From Sphingomonas sp. YR710 (GTDB lineage: Bacteria; Pseudomonadota; Alphaproteobacteria; Sphingomonadales; Sphingomonadaceae): DNA of 64,000 nucleotides. Numbering within the stretch: position 1 is the first letter of the stretch; every line of letters starts with the position of its first letter. The notes beneath the pieces are model-generated. The model was not told the DNA's origin. It ran no database searches and worked only from the letters and a program-made list of their open reading frames with translations. The position numbers were made by a program, and so were the translations under genes. Positions 25,056 through 32,400 of this stretch are shown in pieces. The DNA is taken from positions 1 through 64,000 of the forward strand of contig NZ_FMZJ01000008.1 in the NCBI RefSeq assembly GCF_900101455.1. The letters are read 5' to 3'.

Positions 25056-25658
25056 ATGAGGCCGGCCATGTTCGCGCTCTATCTGGTGTGGGCGATCTGG
25101 GGCTTGTCCTGGGCGATCGCCGCGCTCTGGGCCGATCGCGCGATCGCGCGGCCGGCGGCGGCGCGCGAATGGCGTTATCGGCTGTTCACCGTTTCGGGCT
25201 TCTTGGCACTGCTATCTTTCGGCGCGTGGCCCCGGGGGGGCAGCATGGCCGGGATGCCCTCGGTGCTGTTCGCACCGCTCTGGCATCTGCCCGCGCCGAT
25301 CGAATGGGCACTGGTCCTGCTGGCGCTGGCCGGCGCGGGCTTCGCCTGGTGGGGGCGGCTGCATCTGGGGCGGTTGTGGTCGGCGGCGTTAACTCGCAAA
25401 CAGGATCACCGCGTGGTCGATAGCGGGCCCTATGCGATCGTGCGGCATCCCATTTATACGGGGCTAATCGCGGCCGCGGTTGCAACGCTCGGCATCCGTG
25501 GGAACCCTTTGTGCCTGACCGGGTTCGTGTTGTTCGTGATGGGTTATGTGCTCAAGGCCAGCGAAGAGGAGCGATTCCTGTCGGCCGAACTCGGCGAGCA
25601 TGTCTATGCCCGATACCGCGCCGCCGTACCGATGCTGATTCCCTGTGTTCGCCGGTGA
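25056..25658 (+). CDS. Isoprenylcysteine methyltransferase-like membrane protein
   Basis: A 200-residue protein with about five membrane helices. The C-terminal SAM-binding signature of the ICMT/PEMT superfamily is clear: HRVVDSGPYAIVRHPIYTGL, then LKASEEERFL and YARYRAAVPMLIP. Bacterial members methylate small or lipid substrates and are not prenylcysteine enzymes. The ATG at 25056 follows the bdhA stop by 13 bp; ATG 25068 is an alternative. Confidence 0.85.
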   Translation: MRPAMFALYLVWAIWGLSWAIAALWADRAIARPAAAREWRYRLFTVSGFLALLSFGAWPRGGSMAGMPSVLFAPLWHLPAPIEWALVLLALAGAGFAWWGRLHLGRLWSAALTRKQDHRVVDSGPYAIVRHPIYTGLIAAAVATLGIRGNPLCLTGFVLFVMGYVLKASEEERFLSAELGEHVYARYRAAVPMLIPCVRR

Positions 25659-25733
25659 TGCCGCCGCTTGCCAAGTGCTGTGGCTGCGCGCACCTTTCGG
25701 ACCGAAAGGACTTGTGCTGGTGAAGGAAAGCGA

Positions 25734-26387
25734 ATGGCGTTGCATCGTTTGAAACCCGCCATTCTATTCGCTGTCCTGTTGATCGCCGCGGGCTGTACGT
25801 CCATCGGCGACATGCATCGCGCGTCGGCGCGCGCACCGCGTGAAGCGCGCACCGACTGGCACGAGGTGGCGACCGCATCGGATCGCGACCGGCTCGCCCG
25901 CTGGCGTGTGGCCTGGATGACAGGGCTCGATAAGGCGGTTGCCGCCGGCAATGGCACGCTGGTAGCCGCCCAAGGCGCCCTGCTCAAGCCCGATGCCGCG
26001 CTCGAAGGCCCGCTCCCGCCGCCGGGCGATTATCAGTGCCGTACCTTCAAGATGGGCGCGCAATCAGCCGGACTGCGTGAATATATCGCCTATCCGCAAT
26101 TTACATGCCGCATCAGCCGGGAAGGGGCGCTGCTGCGCTTTGCCAAGATCGATGGCGCGCAGCGGCCGGTGGGTATGATCTATACCGATGGGGGTTCCCG
26201 GATGATCTTCCTGGGCTCGTTGATGCTGGGCGATGAAATGCGGCCGCTGCCTTATGGGCGCGATGCGGAACGCGACATGGTCGGCATATTGGAGCGGGTG
26301 AGTGCCGCGCGTTGGCGCATCGCCTTCCCCTATCCGCGATGGGAATCGATAATCGACGTGATCGAACTGGTACCGAAAGGGGAATGA
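25734..26387 (+). CDS. DUF4893 lipoprotein
   Basis: A 217-residue lipoprotein: the signal segment AILFAVLLIAAGC puts the lipid Cys at residue 21. The mature part matches DUF4893 (DWHEVATASDRDRLARWRVA, LPPPGDYQCRTFKMGA, FTCRISREGALLRFAKIDGA QRPVG). Function is unknown; the family is restricted largely to sphingomonads and relatives. The ATG at 25734 has AAGGAAAG upstream; a longer in-frame start at 25668 hides the signal peptide. Its stop overlaps the next start (ATGA, 26384-26387), so it is coupled to the M20 amidohydrolase. Confidence 0.85.
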   Translation: MALHRLKPAILFAVLLIAAGCTSIGDMHRASARAPREARTDWHEVATASDRDRLARWRVAWMTGLDKAVAAGNGTLVAAQGALLKPDAALEGPLPPPGDYQCRTFKMGAQSAGLREYIAYPQFTCRISREGALLRFAKIDGAQRPVGMIYTDGGSRMIFLGSLMLGDEMRPLPYGRDAERDMVGILERVSAARWRIAFPYPRWESIIDVIELVPKGE

Positions 26388-27676
26388 TATTGCGTTTTCC
26401 ACTGGTGGCGCTTGCCTTGGCGATCGCGGCGCCCGCGTCGGCCGATCCGCTGAACGATGCGATTGCCGCCGATATGCCGGGGTTAATGGCGACCTATCAT
26501 GATCTGCACATTCATCCGGAACTGAGCTTCAGGGAGATCAGAAGTTCGGCGATCCTGGCGGAAGCGGCGAAGAAGGCTGGCTTCGAGGTTTCGACCGGCG
26601 TCGGCAAGACCGGGGTCGTCGCAGTGCTGCGCAACGGCCCCGGGCCGGTGCTGTTGCTGCGTGCCGATATGGACGCGCTCCCGGTCACCGAGCAGACCGG
26701 CCTGACCTTCGCCAGCACGGTGCCGGGCGTTATGCACGCATGCGGCCATGACACACACATGACGGCGTGGATCGGTGTCGCGCGCCGGATGGCCGCCATG
26801 AAAGATCAATGGTCCGGCACATTGGTCATGATTGGCCAGCCTGCCGAAGAGATCGGGCAGGGCGCGCGCGCGATGCTCAAGGATGGGCTGTACAGTCGCT
26901 TTCCCAAACCGACGGTTACCATTGCGTTTCACGATTCGGCGAGCCTGCCCGCGGGCACGATCGGCTATGTCGACGGCTATACGATGGCGAATGTCGATTC
27001 GGTCGATATACTCGTCAAGGGAATTGGTGGGCACGGTGCCTATCCCCATCTGACCAAAGATCCGATCGTGCTTGCGGCGCGGATCGTCACATCGCTGCAA
27101 ACGCTGATTTCGCGGGAAATCGATCCGCTCGAATCGGGCGTTGTAACCGTCGGCAGCTTTCAGGCCGGCACGAAGCACAATATCATCCCGTCGGAAGCGA
27201 AGCTGCAGATCACGGTGCGGAGCTATACACCGGAGGTCCGCAAGCAACTTCTCGACGGCATCGCCCGGATCGCGAAGGGCGAGGCGATCGCGGCAGGCAT
27301 GCCCGACGATGCGATGCCAATCGTCACGCTGCAGGATCAGTTTACGCCGGCGACGTTTAATACACACAAGCTGACCGCCGAGATGGCCGATCGGTTTGCC
27401 GCGCGCTTCGGCAAGGATCGGGTGCGGGCGGTTCGGGCGCAGATGGGCGGTGAGGATTTCAGCGAGTATCATCTGGCCGATCCCGCGAACGAGGCATTGC
27501 TCTTCTGGGTCGGCGGCGTACCGCAGGCGAAGTGGGATGCGGCGAAGGGTGACGTTACCAAATTGCCGTCGCTGCACAGCCCGTTCTGGGCTCCTGATGC
27601 GCCGAAGGTGATATCGACGGCGATCGAGGCGATGACCACGGCCGCGATCCATGTTTTGGCCAAGAACACACACTGA
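26384..27676 (+). CDS. M20-family amidohydrolase, exported
   Basis: A 430-residue peptidase-family M20D amidohydrolase with a signal peptide (RFPLVALALAIAAPASA). Metal ligands and general base are in HACGHDTHMTAW, GQPAEEIGQGARAM and the later MGGEDFSEY; the dimerisation lid contains GIGGHGAYPHLTKDPI. Cytoplasmic relatives cleave N-acyl amino acids or indole conjugates; the signal peptide indicates periplasmic amide hydrolysis. It overlaps the DUF4893 stop by 4 bp. The MOSC gene follows at 17 bp. Confidence 0.93.
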   Translation: MILRFPLVALALAIAAPASADPLNDAIAADMPGLMATYHDLHIHPELSFREIRSSAILAEAAKKAGFEVSTGVGKTGVVAVLRNGPGPVLLLRADMDALPVTEQTGLTFASTVPGVMHACGHDTHMTAWIGVARRMAAMKDQWSGTLVMIGQPAEEIGQGARAMLKDGLYSRFPKPTVTIAFHDSASLPAGTIGYVDGYTMANVDSVDILVKGIGGHGAYPHLTKDPIVLAARIVTSLQTLISREIDPLESGVVTVGSFQAGTKHNIIPSEAKLQITVRSYTPEVRKQLLDGIARIAKGEAIAAGMPDDAMPIVTLQDQFTPATFNTHKLTAEMADRFAARFGKDRVRAVRAQMGGEDFSEYHLADPANEALLFWVGGVPQAKWDAAKGDVTKLPSLHSPFWAPDAPKVISTAIEAMTTAAIHVLAKNTH

Positions 27677-27693
27677 GCGGGGAAGATGGCGCG

Positions 27694-28518
27694 ATGATGA
27701 AAGTGGCCGCGCTCGCCTGCTATCCGGTGAAGAGCCTGCGCGGGCATTCGCTTCAGCGCGCGACGATCGATCGGATCGGCATCGCCGGCGACAGGCGCTG
27801 GGCGGTGGTCAATCATGGCGGTCGCTTCCAGACGCAACGCGAACTTCCCGCGATGGCCACGATCGACGTACTGCGCCGTCCCGGCGGCATCACCCTCGTT
27901 CATTGCGAGCACGGCAGGTTCGATGTCCCGGTACCGGATGCTCGGGCGGAAGCGCGCGACATCACGGTATGGCGCGATCGGGTGCCGGTGCGGATGGCCT
28001 CGGCCGGGGCCGATACATTTGTGTCGGCGGTTCTCGGCAGGCCGCTGCGGCTGGCTTTCCTCGACAATCCCGAAGCGCGTCCGATCGATCCCGCCTTCGC
28101 CACGGGCGGTGAAGCCGTAAATCTGTCGGACGGCTTTCCGCTGCTGGTAACGACGCGGGAATCGCTCGATGATCTCAACCGCCGTCTCGCCAATCCTCTG
28201 CAAATGCGTCGATTCCGTCCCAATATCGTGATCGAGGGCGGGGAGGCGTGGGCCGAAGACCGCTGGCGCCGGCTGAGGATAGGCGATCTCGAGCTTCGCA
28301 TCGTAAAGCCGTGCGCGCGCTGCTCAATCACCACGCTTGATCCGCTGACAGGCACGCGGCGGTACGGCGATGAACCGCTGACGACATTGCGGGGATTCCA
28401 CCGCGCCGGAAATGGCGGGATCATCTTCGGGCAGAACGCAATCCCGGCAGATGTCGGCGAGATTGCCGTCGGTGATGCGGTGGAACTTTTGGAGGAAGGT
28501 CCGTCAAATCTCGGTTGA
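27694..28518 (+). CDS. MOSC domain-containing protein
   Basis: A 274-residue protein: N-terminal MOSC beta-barrel (ALACYPVKSLRGHSLQRATI, GIAGDRRWAVV) and C-terminal MOSC domain with RRFRPNIVIEGG and the key Cys in IVKPCARCSITTLDP, ending FGQNAIPADVGEIAVGD. This layout equals YcbX/mARC-like enzymes that bind the molybdenum cofactor and reduce N-hydroxylated compounds. It is the last gene of a probable DUF4893-M20-MOSC run. Confidence 0.92.
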   Translation: MMKVAALACYPVKSLRGHSLQRATIDRIGIAGDRRWAVVNHGGRFQTQRELPAMATIDVLRRPGGITLVHCEHGRFDVPVPDARAEARDITVWRDRVPVRMASAGADTFVSAVLGRPLRLAFLDNPEARPIDPAFATGGEAVNLSDGFPLLVTTRESLDDLNRRLANPLQMRRFRPNIVIEGGEAWAEDRWRRLRIGDLELRIVKPCARCSITTLDPLTGTRRYGDEPLTTLRGFHRAGNGGIIFGQNAIPADVGEIAVGDAVELLEEGPSNLG

Positions 28519-28597
28519 CCACGAGATAGATCGAATTGAAAGCAAGCAGCGAGAGGCTAAGGCAACCAGCCGCCTATAGGCGTGATGCATCGCGGCA

Positions 28598-29317
28598 ATG
28601 GATGCACGAATGAACGATGAAATGATGCTGGACGAATGGGACTGGGCCAAGATTGCCGGGGCGCTTGACGCATATGGCTGGGCGCGCCTGCCGGCGCTTC
28701 TGTCAGAAGAGCGATGCGACGAACTTGTTGATCTTTATCGTGACGAGACGCGGTTTCGCAAACAAGTCATAATGGGCCGGCATGCCTATGGGCGTGGCCA
28801 ATATCGCTATTTCGCCTATCCGTTACCACCACTGGTGGTGCAACTGCGCGCTGGACTGTATCGACGGCTGCTACCGATTGCCAATTGCTGGAACGATCGA
28901 ATGGGCATCGCGCAGATCTTCCCCGACGACCACGCTGCCTTCATCGATCGCTGCCACGCGTCCGGCCAGAGCCGCCCGACGCCGCTGCTGCTGAAATATG
29001 GACCGGACGATTATAATTGCCTGCATCAGGATCTGTACGGCGAGCACGTCTTTCCGCTGCAGGCGGCGATCCTGCTGTCCGCGCCGGGCGACGACTTCGA
29101 GGGTGGTGACTTCATCCTGACCGAACAGCGGCCGCGGATGCAGTCACGCGCCGAGGTCGTGCCCCTTGCAAAGGGTGATGCGGTGATCTTCGCCGTTCAC
29201 AACCGGCCGGTTGCGGGAACGCGGGGAAGCTACCGTGTCAATATGCGGCACGGCGTAGGCACAGTGCGTTCAGGCCGGCGCTACACGATGGGGATCATCT
29301 TCCACGACGCGGCCTGA
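28598..29317 (+). CDS. 2-oxoglutarate/Fe(II)-dependent oxygenase
   Basis: A 239-residue protein resembling the 2OG-Fe oxygenase family formerly DUF2086. The metal triad is in NCLHQDLYGEHVFPLQ (H-x-D) and the distal NMRHGVGTVRSGRRYTMGII, where His and Arg bind Fe and 2-oxoglutarate; EGGDFILTEQRPRMQSRAEV precedes it. Substrate unknown; related proteins are hydroxylases or AlkB-like repair enzymes. It is monocistronic and convergent with a response regulator. ATG at 28598 or 28610 are both possible. Confidence 0.85.
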   Translation: MDARMNDEMMLDEWDWAKIAGALDAYGWARLPALLSEERCDELVDLYRDETRFRKQVIMGRHAYGRGQYRYFAYPLPPLVVQLRAGLYRRLLPIANCWNDRMGIAQIFPDDHAAFIDRCHASGQSRPTPLLLKYGPDDYNCLHQDLYGEHVFPLQAAILLSAPGDDFEGGDFILTEQRPRMQSRAEVVPLAKGDAVIFAVHNRPVAGTRGSYRVNMRHGVGTVRSGRRYTMGIIFHDAA

Positions 29318-29327
29318 GCGGGCGTCG

Positions 29328-29696
29328 TCAACCGAGCGAGGTCGCAATGACCGCCGCCAACTGATCCACGCGATAGGGTTTAGAAATGATTGGCGAGTCT
29401 GCAAATCCGCTGTTGGCCGGGAGGCCGTCATAGCCTGTGGCGAAAACGAAGGGCTTGCCCTTCTGGCGCAATAACGCTGCGACCGGGAGGCTCAATTCGT
29501 CCTTAAGGTTTAGATCGAGCAAGGCGATATCGAATTCGGTATCGTCGGCACGGGCCAACGCTTCGGCCAGAGTTGTCGCAACGGCGGCCGTTGTGCAGCC
29601 GACCTCGTCGAGCATGTCCTCTGCCGTCATTGCGATGATCGAATCATCTTCAACGATCAAAACGCGCGTGCCGGCTGGCGGTTGGCTCATGGACAT
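29328..29696 (-). CDS. Single-domain response regulator of the 'FAT GUY' type
   Basis: A 122-residue receiver-only protein. Acidic pocket VEDDSII, phospho-acceptor Asp in LLDLNL, and Lys in ISKPYRVDQL are present. The loop KPFVFATGYDG has the PFxFATGY motif that marks a group of alphaproteobacterial single-domain regulators known to take part in general stress response phosphorelays with HisKA_2 kinases. A kinase of that type is encoded at 11416-12417, but not adjacent, so pairing is only an inference. It is convergent with the oxygenase gene. Confidence 0.92.
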   Translation of the reverse strand: MSMSQPPAGTRVLIVEDDSIIAMTAEDMLDEVGCTTAAVATTLAEALARADDTEFDIALLDLNLKDELSLPVAALLRQKGKPFVFATGYDGLPANSGFADSPIISKPYRVDQLAAVIATSLG

Positions 29697-29802
29697 TTCC
29701 CCAATCTTTGGCCCCGGACAGGCAAGCGATGAATAAACGCTATTTTGCGCGGCGCAATCGCCAAGATGATGCAGCTACGGTCGTCTTTCGGCATTTTCGT
29801 GT

Positions 29803-30876
29803 TTATGCCGGAAAGGGTGTGTCGAGCGCATCATGTGCCCGGGCCTTCAGTTGTTCGACGATTTTCTTGACGTCCTGACTGGACCCGCGCGGCAGGATCA
29901 TCACCGCATCGCGGGTTGCAACGACGATCAGGTCCCTGACGCCGGCCACCGTGACGACCGGGCCTTCGCTTCTGATCAGACAATGGCTGGTGTCGATCGC
30001 GACGACATCGCCATGAATGACATTGCCGTCATCATCGCCAAAGCCGAGCGCATGGAGCGCGTCCCAGCTGCCAACATCGGACCAGCCCATCTCGACCGGC
30101 ACGACGGCGACCCGATCGTCTCGTTCCATGACGGCATTGTCGATGGATTCGGACGGGCATTCAGTGAAGCTCGATGCATCGGGCCGAATGATCTGACCGT
30201 CGCGGGCGGCACCGGCCATGGCAGCGTGAGCCGCTCGGGCGATTTCCGGCGCGTGCCGCTCGAGCGCGTTCAGATAGGCATCTGCCCGGAACAGGAAGAT
30301 CCCGCCGTTCCAGCTATATCCGCCTTCGGCCAGATAGGATTCGGCACGCGCCTTGTCGGGCTTTTCCACGAATTTGGCGACGCGGTGTACGTCAGGCCGG
30401 ATTTCCGCACCACGCTTGATATAGCCATAGCCGGTTTCGGGTAGGTCGGGCGTGATGCCAAACGTGACCAGCCAGCCATCTTTCAATACGGGAAGGGCGG
30501 CCGCGATCGCCGCGTGGAATGCCGCCACGTCGCGGATGACATGGTCACTCGGCATGATCAGCAACACCGCATCCGGCTTGGCCTCGATTGCCGCCAGTGC
30601 AATCGCCGCAGCCGTGTTACGTGCGACCGGTTCCAGGATGATCGCCGCGGCGTCATGGTTTTCGGCTGCAAGCTGGCTTGCGATATCGTCGGCATGCAGG
30701 GCGTTGGTGACGATGATGGGTTTGCCGAAGCGGCCGCTATCGACACAGCGGCCGGCAGTCATCTGCAGCATCGTCTGTTCGCCAGTCAGCGCGAGCAACT
30801 GCTTGGGCCGCTTCGATCGCGAAAGCGGCCAGAGTCGCGTGCCGGATCCGCCGGAAAGAATGACCGGTGTAATCAA
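29803..30876 (-). CDS. manC: Mannose-1-phosphate guanylyltransferase
   Basis: Forms GDP-mannose from mannose-1-phosphate and GTP for polysaccharide synthesis. The 357-residue nucleotidyltransferase has VILSGGSGTRLWPLSRSKRP KQ as its signature loop, EPVARNTAAAIALAA, LLIMPSDHVI, TGYGYIKRGAEI, FVEKPDKARAESYL and NGGIFLFRADAYL. It lacks the C-terminal isomerase domain, so it is a monofunctional enzyme. It is divergent from the sugar transferase gene at 31005 with 128 bp between them. Confidence 0.94.
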   Translation of the reverse strand: MITPVILSGGSGTRLWPLSRSKRPKQLLALTGEQTMLQMTAGRCVDSGRFGKPIIVTNALHADDIASQLAAENHDAAAIILEPVARNTAAAIALAAIEAKPDAVLLIMPSDHVIRDVAAFHAAIAAALPVLKDGWLVTFGITPDLPETGYGYIKRGAEIRPDVHRVAKFVEKPDKARAESYLAEGGYSWNGGIFLFRADAYLNALERHAPEIARAAHAAMAGAARDGQIIRPDASSFTECPSESIDNAVMERDDRVAVVPVEMGWSDVGSWDALHALGFGDDDGNVIHGDVVAIDTSHCLIRSEGPVVTVAGVRDLIVVATRDAVMILPRGSSQDVKKIVEQLKARAHDALDTPFPA

Positions 30877-30914
30877 GGTGGTGGAAATGGTGGGCTCCTT
30901 CGGTCAGAACAGTC

Positions 30915-30931
30915 TGGGGCTTATGGTTGCT
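30915..30931 (+). promoter_or_regulatory. Possible sigma-54 promoter before the sugar transferase
   Basis: The segment tggggcttatggttgct has GG (30917-30918) and GC (30929-30930) separated by 10 bases, with the strong TTGCT -12 element, but its -24 half departs from the consensus. PrsR, encoded downstream, has the GAFTGA loop that contacts sigma-54, which supports the site. Transcription would start near 30942, some 60 bp before the sugar transferase. Confidence 0.4.
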
Positions 30932-30952
30932 AAATTGCCGAAAGACAATTTA
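30931..30952 (+). promoter_or_regulatory. Inverted repeat beside the putative sigma-54 promoter
   Basis: taaattg (30931-30937) and caattta (30946-30952) form a perfect 7-bp inverted repeat around ccgaaaga. It is AT-rich against the local background and overlaps the predicted start of transcription, so it could be an operator or a short 5' leader hairpin. No protein can be assigned. Confidence 0.35.
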
Positions 30953-31004
30953 GCTCCATAGGGCCACTAAGGGGTTGGGGACATCAGCGAGTGCGCGGAC
31001 CGGC

Positions 31005-32393
31005 ATGATCAGGATTTTCAAACATTATGTAGCTTACGGGGTTTTGCTCCTGTGTTTTGTCGATTTCGCGGTGCTCCTGTTCGTGGCCGAGGCTGGCTGG
31101 GTGTTGCGCGTGCATCAGATCGGCAGCTCGGTAGGTTCGATCTGGGGACGCGTGCCGCAGTTGCTGAGTTTTGCACTGGCGATTCAGGCGGCAATGATCG
31201 GGGTGGGGGTCTATTCGGTCGATGCCCTGCACACGTTGCGTTTCGCAGCGGCGCGCCTGCTCGTCGCGATTTCGCTGGGTGTGATCCTGATTTCGATGTT
31301 GTTCTTCATCTTGCCCGAACTGACATTGTGGCGATCCAATTCGGTCTATTCGATGATCATGGCAATCGTGCTGTTGATGGCTGTACGCATAATATTAGGT
31401 GGCGTCGTCGGCGGCGAGAAATTCAAGCGCAGGGTGGTGCTGCTTGGCGCCGGGCGCCGCGCGTCGCGCGTGATCGAACTTTCGAAGCGGCCGGGATCGG
31501 GCTTCATGATCGTCGAATGCATCGACATGCAGGATGTGCCGGCGCTGATCACGACCGCAACGCCGCGTGCGGACGTGCCCAATCTGCGCGATCTGGTAGT
31601 GGCGGCGCAGGCGAGCGAGGTCGTGCTGGCGCTTGATGAGCGCCGCAAATCGGTGCCGCTGGACGATCTGTTGCGCGTCAAGACCACCGGCGTCGCGGTG
31701 CATGACATTTCGAGTTTTCTCGAACGTGAGACGGGCCGTATCGATCTGGATAGCGTGCAGCCGTCTTGGCTGATCTTCTCCGACGGTTTTTCGTCCGGTC
31801 AGCGCATCTCGATGGTGATCAAGCGCACGTTCGACATCGTGGTGAGCGCGCTGCTGCTCATCATCGCGGGCCCGATCATACTGATAACAGCCCTCATCGT
31901 GAAGCTTGAAAGCCCTGGACCTGCCTTTTACCGCCAGATTCGCGTCGGGCGTTATGACGAGCCGTTCGAGATATTGAAGCTGCGTTCGATGCGTCAGGAT
32001 GCGGAGGTTGGGGGTAAGGCGGTCTGGGCGCAAAAAGGGGATGCGCGCGTTACCCGTGTCGGCCGGATCATCCGCCTGATCCGCGTCGACGAACTGCCGC
32101 AGATGTGGACGGTGCTGAAAGGCGGAATGAGCTTTGTAGGCCCGCGCCCGGAGCGCCCGCAATTCGTTACGGAACTTGAGGAAAAGCTGCCCTTCTATGC
32201 CGAACGGCATATGATGAAGCCCGGCATCACCGGCTGGGCGCAGATTAATTATCCTTACGGGGCGAGCCTGGAGGATGCACGGCACAAGCTCGAATATGAT
32301 CTTTATTATACCAAGAATTACAGTCTCTTTCTCGACATCCTGATCATCCTGCAGACCTTGCGCGTGCTGCTGTGGGCGGAAGGGGCTCGCTAG
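31005..32393 (+). CDS. TIGR03013-type (XrtA/PEP-CTERM) undecaprenyl-phosphate sugar transferase
   Basis: A 462-residue polyprenyl glycosylphosphotransferase that should start a repeat unit on the lipid carrier. Four N-terminal membrane helices (about 8-125), a Rossmann-like domain (VVLLGAGRRASRVIELSKRP), one more helix (VVSALLLIIAGPIILITALI) and the catalytic bacterial sugar transferase domain (FYRQIRVGRYDEPFEILKLR SMR, VTRVGRIIRLIRVDELPQ, MSFVGPRPERP, GITGWAQINYPYG). I prefer ATG 31005; TTG 30975 would add ten residues without membrane-protein character. prsK starts 7 bp downstream. Confidence 0.92.
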   Translation: MIRIFKHYVAYGVLLLCFVDFAVLLFVAEAGWVLRVHQIGSSVGSIWGRVPQLLSFALAIQAAMIGVGVYSVDALHTLRFAAARLLVAISLGVILISMLFFILPELTLWRSNSVYSMIMAIVLLMAVRIILGGVVGGEKFKRRVVLLGAGRRASRVIELSKRPGSGFMIVECIDMQDVPALITTATPRADVPNLRDLVVAAQASEVVLALDERRKSVPLDDLLRVKTTGVAVHDISSFLERETGRIDLDSVQPSWLIFSDGFSSGQRISMVIKRTFDIVVSALLLIIAGPIILITALIVKLESPGPAFYRQIRVGRYDEPFEILKLRSMRQDAEVGGKAVWAQKGDARVTRVGRIIRLIRVDELPQMWTVLKGGMSFVGPRPERPQFVTELEEKLPFYAERHMMKPGITGWAQINYPYGASLEDARHKLEYDLYYTKNYSLFLDILIILQTLRVLLWAEGAR

Positions 32394-32400
32394 GCGGCCG

